Assembly (NCBI RefSeq): GCF_000834655.1
Contig: NZ_JXQQ01000017.1
Coordinates: 1 to 64,000, forward strand
DNA length: 64,000 nucleotides
Direction of reading: 5' to 3'
From: Variovorax paradoxus
GTDB lineage: Bacteria; Pseudomonadota; Gammaproteobacteria; Burkholderiales; Burkholderiaceae_C
Notes under the pieces: generated by a model
Database searches by the model: none
Told to the model about the DNA's origin: nothing
What the model saw: the letters and a program-made list of their open reading frames with translations, nothing else
In this document: positions 44,341 through 53,019 of the stretch, piece after piece
How the letters are laid out: each line of letters opens with the position of its first letter
Position numbering within the stretch: the first letter of the stretch is position 1
Translations under genes and position numbers: made by a program

Positions 44341-46197
44341 TCAGCCAAAAGCCAGTTGAACGACCGTGCGCCCCGGTCGGCTTTCGACCGACAGCCGCGC
44401 GCCGATGGCCCCGGCGCGCTCCCACAGGGCCCTGGGCACCTGCGAGGCGTCGAAGCCCCGGCCGTTGTCGATGACCCGGAGCCGCACCGTGTCGCCCTGC
44501 ATGTCAGCCTCGATCCGCAGCACGCTCGCCTGCGCATGCTGCAGCACGTTGGAGATGGCCTCGAACAGCAGGAACTGCAGTTGCCGCATGGCATGCGCGT
44601 CGAGCAGTTGCACCGGCGCGACCTCGTCCACGGCCCATTCGAATTCGATGCCCGCCGCCGCCAGCCGGGGTTCCAGCCGGTAGCGCAGCGCTGCCAGCAG
44701 CGCGCCGACGTCGCCCGGCGGCAGGTGGATCGAGTCGATCGAGAGCTTGAGCTGGTCGAGCGAGTCGCGCAGCGTGCGCAGCAGTTCCTCGGAGCTGGTC
44801 TGGCCCGACTGCAGCTGCCGGATCGCCGAGCTGATGTGCGAACCCACGCCGTCGTGCATGTCGCGCAGGATGCGCTCGCGCTCGTGGGTGCGGGCCTGGT
44901 CGCGCGCCACCTGTTCGAGCTCGGCATAGGTCGACGCCAGTTCGCGCTCGCGCTGCGCCACCCGGTCGGCCAGCGCCGCGACCCATCCGCGCGCCTGCGT
45001 GCTCACGGCGTGAAAGCGCCGCAGCACGATCAGCAGCAGCGCGATGCCGAAGAAGATCGACGAATAGCGCACCCAGGTGGTCTCGCCGTAGGCGTCGCTC
45101 AGGCGGATCACCAGCCAGTCGCGCACGCCGAAGGCCACCGTCACGAGCGCCGCGAGGGCCACCAGCATCCGCTCGGTGCTCGGATGGCGCACCGTGGACA
45201 CCACGAAGCCGCTCACGAAGACGCCGATGATCACGATCTCGATGGCGAGCCAGCCGGTGAGCCACACCGGTTGCTCGCGCTGCAGCGCCAGCGTGCTCGC
45301 CACCACCGTTCCGGCGACGACGGCGGCGAGCGGCCAGCGCAGCCACTGCAGCCGGGGATTGCGGGCCCAGCCCGCGAGGTGGTAGCAGAACATCATGGCC
45401 GAGGCCGCCCAGCCCGCGTAGCAGGCGGCCATTAGCACGCCCCAAGGAACCCAGGGCAGCGGCGGCTCGGCAATCACGCCGTCGGCCACCCGGACTGCCC
45501 AGCAGAACTCGGCGAGCGCCGCCCACAGATAGATGCCGTCACGCCGGTGGCGGCCCACGGCGCCGGTGTCGACCTGCGTGAGCCAGAGGGCCAGCGCGAT
45601 GCTGCCGACGATCAGGCTGAAGGCCGTGAGCAGCACCGAGCCGGTAAAGCGCCACGCATAGGCGCTCTCGAAGAATTCGGTGCGCACCGGCGTCGCGGGG
45701 CCGACGACCACGCGCGAGAGCCCGGCGCGCCGGGCGCTGTCGGCGCGCAAGCGGATCTGCAGGTGGTTCTCGCCGGCTTGCAGCAGGCGACCGGGCACGG
45801 GCACGTAGATCGGCGCCTTGGCGTAGTCGGCCTCGTTGCCCACGCTCATGTCGCCGTAGACCTGCAGCAGCGCCCCGTTCAGCTGCACCTCGAAGACATT
45901 GCCGACGCGGGGAATGAAGATGCCCCAGGGCGTTTCCGGCGCAGCTGCAAGGGTGAGCGGCAGGTCGAAGCTCGCAAGGCCGGGCTGGCCCCGGTGCTGG
46001 CGGTCCCAGTGGTAGGAGAGTTCGACCGGCCCGGTGCGCGTGATGCCGTCGACCGACGTCGTGATCGTGCCCCGGCGCAGTTCGATCGAGCCATCGGCGG
46101 CCTGGAGCGTCTCTGCCGCCGCAGCCCCCGTGCCCGCAGCGCCCGCCGCCAGCATGGCCAGCCACAGCGAGAGCAGCGATGCCAGCCTCGCCAGCAT
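44341..46197 (-). CDS. Sensor histidine kinase with 7TM-type membrane region (HisKA_3)
   Basis: The 618-residue protein has a signal peptide, a periplasmic jelly-roll-like region (about 30-190) and seven transmembrane helices (about 190-400). A NarL-type kinase core follows, with the phospho-acceptor His in RERILRDMHDGVGSHISSAI and an HATPase domain (ISNVLQHAQAS; DNGRGFD). The layout matches 7TMR-DISM receptors. It ends 32 bp before rodA and lies 6 bp after the response-regulator gene, so the pair and rodA may share a transcript. The stimulus is unknown. Confidence 0.85.
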   Translation of the reverse strand: MLARLASLLSLWLAMLAAGAAGTGAAAAETLQAADGSIELRRGTITTSVDGITRTGPVELSYHWDRQHRGQPGLASFDLPLTLAAAPETPWGIFIPRVGNVFEVQLNGALLQVYGDMSVGNEADYAKAPIYVPVPGRLLQAGENHLQIRLRADSARRAGLSRVVVGPATPVRTEFFESAYAWRFTGSVLLTAFSLIVGSIALALWLTQVDTGAVGRHRRDGIYLWAALAEFCWAVRVADGVIAEPPLPWVPWGVLMAACYAGWAASAMMFCYHLAGWARNPRLQWLRWPLAAVVAGTVVASTLALQREQPVWLTGWLAIEIVIIGVFVSGFVVSTVRHPSTERMLVALAALVTVAFGVRDWLVIRLSDAYGETTWVRYSSIFFGIALLLIVLRRFHAVSTQARGWVAALADRVAQRERELASTYAELEQVARDQARTHERERILRDMHDGVGSHISSAIRQLQSGQTSSEELLRTLRDSLDQLKLSIDSIHLPPGDVGALLAALRYRLEPRLAAAGIEFEWAVDEVAPVQLLDAHAMRQLQFLLFEAISNVLQHAQASVLRIEADMQGDTVRLRVIDNGRGFDASQVPRALWERAGAIGARLSVESRPGRTVVQLAFG

Positions 46198-46203
46198 CCG
46201 TCC

Positions 46204-46935
46204 TCAGCCCGGGTGAGGCAGCAGGCCCAGGCGCGTGGCCTCGAAGACCGCCTCGCTCTTGGAATGCACCGCGAGCTTGCCGTAGAGGTTCTTGATGTGC
46301 GTCTGCACCGTGTGCACGCTCAGGCCCTTGAGCCGCGCGATTTCCGCATACGAGAAACCGCGCGCGATCAGCGTCAGCACCTCGTGCTCGCGCGCCGAGA
46401 GCAGGCCGCGCTCGCTGTCTTCGAAGGCCGCCTCGGGTGCGGCCAGGCCCGGGCCGGGGATGCTGGCCGATTGCAGGCTGCGGTACTTGGCCAGCACGCG
46501 GCGCGCGATCATGGGCGAGATCGGCGATGCGCCGGCCTTCATTTCCACGATGGTCTGCGCGATGTCCTCGGGCGCGGCGTCCTTGTGGATGTAGCCCACG
46601 GCGCCGGCCTCGATGCTGGCGAGCACGTTCTCCTCGTCGCCGAAGACCGACACCACCAGCGGCTCGCAGCCCGGAAAGCGCGCAACGGCGTCGCGGATCA
46701 CGTCCAGGCCCGTGCCGTCGGGCATGCCGAGGTCCACCAGCAGGACATCGGGAATCGTCGTCGTGCGCGCGAGCCAGCCCAGCGCCTCTTGCACAGTGCC
46801 CGCACTGCCGAGCCAGAAAAGACGCGGGCTGCGCTGCACGCTCGCCTCGAAGAAAGCGCGCGCGCGACTGTCGTCCTCGACCACGAGCACGCCCCATCGG
46901 CGCAGCGTCCCGTCATCCAGTGCCTCTGTGTTCAT
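46204..46935 (-). CDS. LuxR/NarL-family response regulator
   Basis: The 243-residue regulator has a receiver domain with the phospho-acceptor Asp in LLVDLGMPDGTG (about residue 67). A C-terminal LuxR helix-turn-helix follows (LSAREHEVLTLIARGFSYAEIARLKGLSVHTVQTHIKNL). It is followed by the kinase gene with a 6-bp gap, so the two form one system. No strong ribosome-binding site is seen for either ATG (46935 or 46947). Confidence 0.85.
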   Translation of the reverse strand: MNTEALDDGTLRRWGVLVVEDDSRARAFFEASVQRSPRLFWLGSAGTVQEALGWLARTTTIPDVLLVDLGMPDGTGLDVIRDAVARFPGCEPLVVSVFGDEENVLASIEAGAVGYIHKDAAPEDIAQTIVEMKAGASPISPMIARRVLAKYRSLQSASIPGPGLAAPEAAFEDSERGLLSAREHEVLTLIARGFSYAEIARLKGLSVHTVQTHIKNLYGKLAVHSKSEAVFEATRLGLLPHPG

Positions 46936-47313
46936 GGGCACGAGCATAAGCCTCGAGGGCCCGCCGAATGGCGTACATGCATACCCCTTTCATGGGATGT
47001 GCGGCAGGAATCGCCTCCCGAGAATCGGGCGTTTTCAATTTTGTTTGCAGCTGGTTCACCGCCGCGCGCGCGACGGCGGCAACGAGGAGCAGCCCATGAA
47101 TACTTTCGGATTCCAGCCAGACGGCCGACGCAGGGCCGGGGCCGGCGAGGTGTTCACGCGGTGTAAGTCGTTATGAGTCATCGCCTTCCCGAAGAACCCA
47201 TCGCGGCAGGGTTTTTGAATGCCGCGAGCCGTTTTGCGGGCACGGACCTCATGCAAAATCACCGCGCTTCCGCCAGCGAGGTGCGGCGTTCGCACCTTCC
47301 CTCCCTTCCCCCC
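46936..47313. other. Divergent intergenic region with a small ORF
   Basis: This 378-bp stretch separates the response-regulator gene (minus) from the esterase gene (plus). It contains a 26-codon ORF at 47096-47176 preceded by an AACGAGGAGC ribosome-binding site. The ORF overlaps (ATGA) with an upstream in-frame ATG of the esterase frame at 47173. A small GC hairpin lies at 47061-47080. No promoter is certain. Confidence 0.5.
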
Positions 47314-47907
47314 ATGGACCCGCAAACCACCCATCTGCTGTACCTGCACGGCTTCCGTTCCTCGCCCCGTTCGACGAAGGCGCGGCTCGTGGCGCAGCGC
47401 GTGGCACACGCACATCCGAACCTGCAGTGGTGGTGCCCGCAGTTGCCGCCTTCGCCGCACGACGCCATCGACATGGTGATGAAAGGCATTGCGCAATGGC
47501 CGCGCAAGTCGATGGCGGTGATCGGCTCGTCGCTGGGCGGCTTCTATGCCACCTACGTCGCCGGCATGACGCGCTGCCGCGCGGTGCTGCTCAACCCGGC
47601 CGTGCATCCGGCGCGCGACCTCACGCGCTACATCGGCGACCAGACCGTCTGGCACGACCCGGCCGAGCATTTCTATTTCCGGCCCGAATACATCCACGAA
47701 CTGCGCGCCATGGAAGTCGGCTCGCTCACGCGGCCCGAGCGCGTCTTCGCCATCATCGCCAAGGGCGACGAAGCGCTCGACTGGCACGAGATGTCGGCCC
47801 GCTACCCGGACAGCAACGTCAAGCTGCTGGAAGGCGGCGACCATGCGCTGTCGGATTTCGAGTCCGCGCACCTCGATGACGTGATGGCGTTCATCAACCC
47901 TGTCTGA
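47314..47907 (+). CDS. YqiA-like alpha/beta hydrolase (esterase)
   Basis: The 197-residue protein has the YqiA opening LLYLHGFRSSPRSTKA, the nucleophile elbow GSSLGGFYA and a C-terminal GDHALSDFE with the catalytic His. YqiA-type proteins hydrolyse short-chain esters; the physiological substrate is unknown. The frame opens 47 codons upstream at 47173, but that part is not conserved-looking, so I prefer the ATG at 47314. The intergenic repeat follows after its stop. Confidence 0.82.
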   Translation: MDPQTTHLLYLHGFRSSPRSTKARLVAQRVAHAHPNLQWWCPQLPPSPHDAIDMVMKGIAQWPRKSMAVIGSSLGGFYATYVAGMTRCRAVLLNPAVHPARDLTRYIGDQTVWHDPAEHFYFRPEYIHELRAMEVGSLTRPERVFAIIAKGDEALDWHEMSARYPDSNVKLLEGGDHALSDFESAHLDDVMAFINPV

Positions 47908-47919
47908 ACTCCAGGAGCA

Positions 47920-48005
47920 CCACGCAACCGGCTCTGCCGTGCCGCAGGTGTTGCCCCTGGAAGGGGTTGGCGGCCACACGAAGTGGGCAAGCCTGGGGGA
48001 GAGCC
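47920..48005 (+). repeat. Intergenic repeat, copy 3 (partial)
   Basis: Shorter copy of the element at 20533, lacking the first AACACCG block. It lies between the esterase and the RNase II-family gene. Confidence 0.7.
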
Positions 48006-48031
48006 CATTCCTCGCGTGGGACAATCGCCGG

Positions 48032-50092
48032 ATGTTTGTATTGTTTGAAGAAGCCGGCAAGTACCTCGGTGGCCGCGTCCTGTCGGAGGCCGAAGCCTCG
48101 GCGCAGGTCGAGCTCGAGACCGGCAAGCGCGTCAAGGTCAAGGGCGCCAACATCGTTCTGCGTTTCGAGAAACCGTCCCCGGCCGAGTTGATCGCCGAGG
48201 CGCGCACGCTCGCCGCCGCGATGGACCTCGATCTGGCCTGGGAATTCGCGGCCGAAGGCGAATTCGGCTTCGCCGACCTGGCTGCCGACTATTTCAGCGA
48301 CAAGCCCTCGCTGGCGCAGCAGGCCGCCGCGCTGTTCGCGCTCTTCGAGGCGCCGCACTACTTCCGCCGCGCGGGCAAGGGGCGCTTCAAGAAGGCGCCG
48401 GCCGAGATCGTGCAGCAGGCGCTCGCCGCCATCGAGAAGAAGAAAGTCATCCAGGCGCAGATCGTCGAGTGGGCCGGACAACTGGCCGAGGGCGTGTGCC
48501 CGCCGCCGATCCGCGAGCAGCTCTACAAGATCCTGTTCAAGCCCGACAAGAACGCCCCCGAATACAAGGCCGTGGTCGACGCCGCGCGCGCCACGCAGCG
48601 CCCGCCGCTCGACCTGTTGGAGCGTGCCGGCGCGATCGACTCGCCCTACCAGTTCCACTGGCGCCGCTTCCTGTTCGAGAACTTCCCCAAGGGCACCGGC
48701 TTTCCCGCGCTCGCGGCGCCGGCCATCGTGGACGAGCTGCCCGTCGCCACCGGCGTCGAGGCCTTCTCGATCGACGATTCGCAGACCACCGAAATCGACG
48801 ATGCGTTGTCGGTGCAAGGTCTTGGCAGCGGCACCGTCACGGTCGGCATCCACATTGCGGCGCCTGCCCTGGCGCTCACGCCCGGCAGCGCCATCGACAA
48901 CGTCGCGCGCGCACGCATGTCGACGGTCTACATGCCGGGCTACAAGATCACGATGCTGCCCGACGACGTGGTCGACACCTACACGCTGCTCGAAGGCGCC
49001 GACCGCCCGGCTGTGTCGCTCTATGCACGCTTCGACGAAGCCACGCTGGAGTTGCAAGGCACCGAGACCAGGCTCGAACGCGTGCCGATCGTCGCCAACC
49101 TGCGCCACGACCAGCTCGACAGCGTCGTCACGCAACCCTGGCTTGAAGACGCCGCGGTCACGAGCGAAAACACGCCCGAGGCCGCCGCGAAACTTCGCGC
49201 CCCGCTCTCCTTCCTGTTCCGCCTCGCCAAGCAATTGAAGGCGCAGCGCGAGGTGGTGCGCGGCAAGCCCGAGAACTTCAACCGGCCCGACTACAACTTC
49301 CGCCTCGTCGGCAACGACGGCAACGAGCCCACCGGCAACGAGCAGGTGCAGATCACGACGCGCCAGCGCGGCGCACCGCTCGACCTGATCGTCTCGGAAG
49401 CGATGATCCTGGCCAACAGCAGCTGGGGCGGCTGGCTGGGCGAGCTCGGCGTGCCCGGGCTCTACCGCAGCCAGGCGAGCCTGGCACCCGGCATCAAGGT
49501 GCGCATGGGCACGCGCGCGTTGCCGCATGCAGGCCTGGGCGTGAAGAGCTACGCGTGGAGCACCTCGCCGCTGCGCCGCTACACCGACCTGGTGAACCAG
49601 TGGCAGATCATCGCGGCCGCCCGCCACGGCAAGACCGCCGCGCTGGCTGCGCCCTTCAAGCCGAAGGACGCCGACCTGTTCTCGATCCTCTCGGGCTTCG
49701 ACGCCGCCTATGCCACGTACAACGGCTACCAGGGCGGCATGGAACGCTTCTGGACGCTCAAGTACCTGCAGCAGAACGGCATCACCGAGCTCGAAGCGAC
49801 GGTCATCAAGGACATCCCCAACGGCGCGCTGGTGCGTGCCGATGCGCTGCCGCTGGTGTTTCCGGTCGCCGGCCAGCAGGAGCGCGGTGCGCGCCTGCGC
49901 GTGAAGCTCGGCGAGATCGACGAGATCGCGCTCGATGTGAGCGGCACCGTGCTCGAACGCCTCGATGCGCCGAAGACCGATGCCTCGGCCGAGGACGAGA
50001 GCGGCGAGGATGAAGAAGAAGTCGCCGGCCCGATCGCCATTGCCGTCGATCTGAGCGACAGCGAGGCCGCGCCGGAAAACACACCTGCATGA
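48032..50092 (+). CDS. RNase II-family 3'-5' exoribonuclease (RNB domain)
   Basis: The 686-residue protein has the RNB catalytic centre SIDDSQTTEIDDALS at about residues 246-260, supplying the metal-binding Asp residues. The family region LPHAGLGVKSYAWSTSPLRRYTDL is also present. The N-terminal RNA-binding part is short and not a clear cold-shock domain, so it is nearer to the RNase II-like enzymes of beta- and cyanobacteria than to RNase R. It ends in an acidic tail (DEDEE-rich). The tonB-like gene follows after 49 bp. Confidence 0.88.
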   Translation: MFVLFEEAGKYLGGRVLSEAEASAQVELETGKRVKVKGANIVLRFEKPSPAELIAEARTLAAAMDLDLAWEFAAEGEFGFADLAADYFSDKPSLAQQAAALFALFEAPHYFRRAGKGRFKKAPAEIVQQALAAIEKKKVIQAQIVEWAGQLAEGVCPPPIREQLYKILFKPDKNAPEYKAVVDAARATQRPPLDLLERAGAIDSPYQFHWRRFLFENFPKGTGFPALAAPAIVDELPVATGVEAFSIDDSQTTEIDDALSVQGLGSGTVTVGIHIAAPALALTPGSAIDNVARARMSTVYMPGYKITMLPDDVVDTYTLLEGADRPAVSLYARFDEATLELQGTETRLERVPIVANLRHDQLDSVVTQPWLEDAAVTSENTPEAAAKLRAPLSFLFRLAKQLKAQREVVRGKPENFNRPDYNFRLVGNDGNEPTGNEQVQITTRQRGAPLDLIVSEAMILANSSWGGWLGELGVPGLYRSQASLAPGIKVRMGTRALPHAGLGVKSYAWSTSPLRRYTDLVNQWQIIAAARHGKTAALAAPFKPKDADLFSILSGFDAAYATYNGYQGGMERFWTLKYLQQNGITELEATVIKDIPNGALVRADALPLVFPVAGQQERGARLRVKLGEIDEIALDVSGTVLERLDAPKTDASAEDESGEDEEEVAGPIAIAVDLSDSEAAPENTPA

Positions 50093-50141
50093 ACTTCGGC
50101 GGAACGTCCGGAGAAATGCAGCCCCTGGAGGAGTTTCGAGA

Positions 50142-50993
50142 ATGAACTTCAAGGACCTCAGCACGCTGCAGATTGCCCTGGGCGTGTCGGTCATTGCGCA
50201 TGCCGCGCTGCTGGCGGTGCGCTTCGTCGATCCCGAGTCGTTCAACCGCGCGTTCACCGACACGCCGCTGGAGGTGATCCTGGTCAACAGCAAGACCAAG
50301 GAGCGCCCCGACGCGAATGCCAAGCTGATGGCGCAGACCTCGCTCGCGGGCGGCGGCGACCTCGACAAGGGGCGCGCGACCAGCCCGCTGCCGCCGTCGA
50401 GCTTCACCGCCGTGGGCGATTCGTTCGAGGACGCGCGCAAGCAGGTCGACGCCCTGCAGGCCGAGCAGATGCAGATGATCACGCAGCTTCGGCGCGACAT
50501 CGCCGCCATGCCGGTGCGCGATCCGCGTACCGCGGGCGACCCGACCGAAGCTGCCGCGCAGGAAGAAAAGCGCCGCCAGATGGTCGAGTTGCTGGCCCAG
50601 ATCGAGCGCCGCGTGAACGAGGAAAACTCGCGCCCCAAGAAGCGCTACATCAGCCCGTCCACGCGCGAAGCCGCCTTCGCGGTGTACGTCGACACCATGC
50701 TGCGCCGCGTCGAGGCGCGCGCCGCGGAAAACTTCCCCGAGCTGGCTGGCAAGAAGCTGTACGGCGAGCTCAAGATGACGATGACCGTCAACTTCGACGG
50801 CAACGTGCTGGCCACCGTGGTCGACCAGAGCTCGGGCAACATCGCGCTCGACCGCCGGGCACAGGCCATCGTCGTCAGCACCGGCAACTTCGGCAAGTTC
50901 ACGAGCGCGATGCGCCAGGAACAGGCCGACCAGATGGTGATCCAGGGCACGTTCCGCTTCGCGCGCGACGGCACGATGGAAATCTCCCAGTAA
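50142..50993 (+). CDS. TonB-like energy transducer protein
   Basis: The 283-residue protein has an N-terminal transmembrane helix (about residues 10-27), a coiled-coil-like middle (QVDALQAEQMQMITQLRRDI, about 100-120) and a C-terminal TonB-type domain (LYGELKMTMTVNFDGNVLATVV). It lacks the Pro/Lys-rich spacer of classical TonB and no exbBD adjoin it, so coupling to a proton channel is unproven. It lies between the ribonuclease gene and aroE with short gaps. Confidence 0.75.
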   Translation: MNFKDLSTLQIALGVSVIAHAALLAVRFVDPESFNRAFTDTPLEVILVNSKTKERPDANAKLMAQTSLAGGGDLDKGRATSPLPPSSFTAVGDSFEDARKQVDALQAEQMQMITQLRRDIAAMPVRDPRTAGDPTEAAAQEEKRRQMVELLAQIERRVNEENSRPKKRYISPSTREAAFAVYVDTMLRRVEARAAENFPELAGKKLYGELKMTMTVNFDGNVLATVVDQSSGNIALDRRAQAIVVSTGNFGKFTSAMRQEQADQMVIQGTFRFARDGTMEISQ

Positions 50994-51016
50994 AGAAGAA
51001 CAGCGAGACCGCCGCC

Positions 51017-51874
51017 ATGGATCTGTACTGCGTCATGGGCAACCCCGTCGAGCACAGCCGCTCGCCGCGCATCCATGCCCGCTTTGCCGAACTCTGCGGC
51101 CAGCAGATGGACTATGGCCGCCGGCTGATTCCGCTGGGCGCCTTCGCCGAAGGCATTGCCGCTTTCCGCCGGGAAGCCGCCGAACGCGGCGACAGCGCGC
51201 GCGGCTGCAACATCACCGTGCCCTTCAAGTTCGAGGCCGCCGCGTTGGCCGAGCACACGAGCGCGCGCGCCACGCTTGCGCAGGCGGTCAACACGCTGCG
51301 CTTCGAGGCCGACGGCAGCATCCACGCGGACAACACCGACGGCATCGGCCTGGTCAACGACATCGTCCGCAACGCGGGCGTGCCGCTCGCGGGCAAGGCG
51401 CTGCTGCTGATCGGCGCCGGCGGTGCCGCCGCCGGCGTGCTGGGCCCGCTGCTCGACGCAGGCGCCTCGCGCATCGTGGTGGCCAACCGCACCGTCGACA
51501 AGGCGATCGCGGTGGTCCAGCGCCATGCGGCGCTCGCGCTCGGCCACGGCGCCACGCTCGAAGCCTGGGCGCTCGACGAAGTGCCGGGCGCCTTCGACGT
51601 GGTGGTCAACGCCACCGCCTCCAGCCTCGTCGGCGACGCGGTGCCGGTGAGCGCCAACGTGCTGCGCCCCGGCGCGCTCGCGGTCGACATGATGTACGGC
51701 CCCGCGGCCGCGGGCTTCATGGCATGGGCCGAGGCGCATGGCGCGGTGCCGCGAGACGGGCTCGGCATGCTCGTCGAGCAGGCGGCCGAATCGTTCGAGA
51801 TCTGGCGCGGCGAGCGCCCGCCGTCGGCACAGGTGCTGGCCGAGCTGCGCGCGTCGCTCGCCGCCGGCCACTGA
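51017..51874 (+). CDS. aroE: Shikimate dehydrogenase
   Basis: AroE reduces 3-dehydroshikimate with NADPH. The 285-residue protein has the substrate motif NPVEHSRSPRIH, the catalytic Lys in NITVPFK, the DNTDGIG segment and the NADP loop LLIGAGGAAAGVLGPLL. It lies 23 bp after the TonB-like gene and 4 bp before mtgA, probably in one operon. Confidence 0.95.
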   Translation: MDLYCVMGNPVEHSRSPRIHARFAELCGQQMDYGRRLIPLGAFAEGIAAFRREAAERGDSARGCNITVPFKFEAAALAEHTSARATLAQAVNTLRFEADGSIHADNTDGIGLVNDIVRNAGVPLAGKALLLIGAGGAAAGVLGPLLDAGASRIVVANRTVDKAIAVVQRHAALALGHGATLEAWALDEVPGAFDVVVNATASSLVGDAVPVSANVLRPGALAVDMMYGPAAAGFMAWAEAHGAVPRDGLGMLVEQAAESFEIWRGERPPSAQVLAELRASLAAGH

Positions 51875-51878
51875 ACCC

Positions 51879-52622
51879 ATGAAGGCCGTGCTGCGCCTCA
51901 TCGCCTGCCTTGCGGTAGCGGGCATCGCGCTCGAGTTGTTTTTCGTGGTGCGCATCGCGGCCATGGCGGTGATCGATCCGCAGAGCACCGCGTTCCAGCG
52001 CTCCGCGGCCTGGCAGGTCGCGCGCCAGAAGGGCAGCGAGGGCGGCTGGCGCCAGGAGTGGGTGCCGTATGCGCAGATCAACGACACGCTCAAGCGCGCG
52101 GTGATCGCGAGCGAAGACGCCGGCTTCGTCGATCACAACGGCGTGGAGTGGGAGGCCATCGAACGCGCGCGCCAGCGCAACGCGAAGGCCGAGGAGCTCG
52201 CAGCCAAGCGCGCCGCCCGCGCCGCGGCACGCGGCAAGCCGATGCAGCCCGTGCGCCTGCGCGGCGGCTCCACCATCACACAGCAGCTGGCGAAGAACCT
52301 GCTGCTCTCGGGCGAGCGCACGATGCTGCGCAAAGGCCAGGAGCTGGTGCTCGCGACGCTGCTCGAGGTGTTTCTCGACAAGCGCCGCATCCTGGAGATC
52401 TACCTGAACAACGTCGAATGGGGCGAAGGCGTGTTCGGCGCCGAGGCCGCGTCGCAGTATTACTTCAAGAAGCCCGCCTCGCGCCTGGGCGCCAACGAGG
52501 CCGCACGGCTCGCGGTGATGCTGCCGAGCCCGAAGTTCTTCGAGCGCCGGCCCGGCTCGCCGTACCTCAGCGGACGGGCGTCGACGGTCGTGGCGCGGAT
52601 GGCGTCGGCCGAGCTGCCCTGA
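51879..52622 (+). CDS. mtgA: Monofunctional peptidoglycan transglycosylase MtgA
   Basis: MtgA polymerises lipid II glycan strands in the periplasm. The 247-residue protein has a transmembrane anchor (about residues 4-24) and the GT51 motifs AVIASEDAGFVDHNGVEW (catalytic Glu), RGGSTITQQLAKNL and RRILEIYLNNVEWG. An Ala/Arg-rich insertion lies between the first two motifs. The aroE-mtgA pairing is common in betaproteobacteria. The last 56 bp overlap the convergent DUF2809 gene. Confidence 0.93.
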   Translation: MKAVLRLIACLAVAGIALELFFVVRIAAMAVIDPQSTAFQRSAAWQVARQKGSEGGWRQEWVPYAQINDTLKRAVIASEDAGFVDHNGVEWEAIERARQRNAKAEELAAKRAARAAARGKPMQPVRLRGGSTITQQLAKNLLLSGERTMLRKGQELVLATLLEVFLDKRRILEIYLNNVEWGEGVFGAEAASQYYFKKPASRLGANEAARLAVMLPSPKFFERRPGSPYLSGRASTVVARMASAELP

Positions 52623-52998
52623 TCCCGAACTTCGCACGCAGCGCTTCGAGGGCCAGCACGGCCGCGAAGCCGATCGTGTAGGCCACCACGTCCCACCAAT
52701 CGGCGGTGCTGCCGAGCACGATGCGCAGGGCCCGGTTCGGAATGTGCAGATGCCAGGCCGACGCGAGGAACTGGCCCAGTTCCACCGCACAGCCCACGCC
52801 GAGCGCGGCCAGTGCGAGCGGCAGGACGCGCGCGGCGATGAAGGTTTTGAAGACGAAGTAGACCCACACCACCGCCAGCACATCGCCGAAGAAACTCCGC
52901 AGCCATCCCCATCGCGCGCCGACGGTGGCCAGCAGCGCAAGAACAATGAACAGGGCCACCGCCCACACGAGTGAAAGAGGATCGAAACGCCATCGCAT
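52567..52998 (-). CDS. DUF2809-family membrane protein
   Basis: The 143-residue protein has about four transmembrane helices and the DUF2809 region ALGVGCAVELGQFLASAWHLHIPNRALRIVLGSTADWWDVVAY. This family is of unknown function and distantly recalls VanZ proteins. I chose the ATG at 52998; 53010 is also possible. Its start is only 21 bp from the divergent plsC-type gene, and its 3' end overlaps mtgA, so the locus is very compact. Confidence 0.8.
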   Translation of the reverse strand: MRWRFDPLSLVWAVALFIVLALLATVGARWGWLRSFFGDVLAVVWVYFVFKTFIAARVLPLALAALGVGCAVELGQFLASAWHLHIPNRALRIVLGSTADWWDVVAYTIGFAAVLALEALRAKFGIRAARPTPSAPRPSTPVR

Positions 52999-53019
52999 GG
53001 CCCGTATCATCGCGCCCAT

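Noticed and set aside
48032-50092. RNase R (rnr) as the identity of the RNB protein
   Set aside because: There is no clear N-terminal helix-turn-helix or basic C-terminal tail, and the length (686) is short for RNase R, so only the RNase II family is assigned.
47894-50638. 914-codon minus-strand ORF
   Set aside because: It is antisense to the RNase II-family and TonB-like genes, both with clear motifs.
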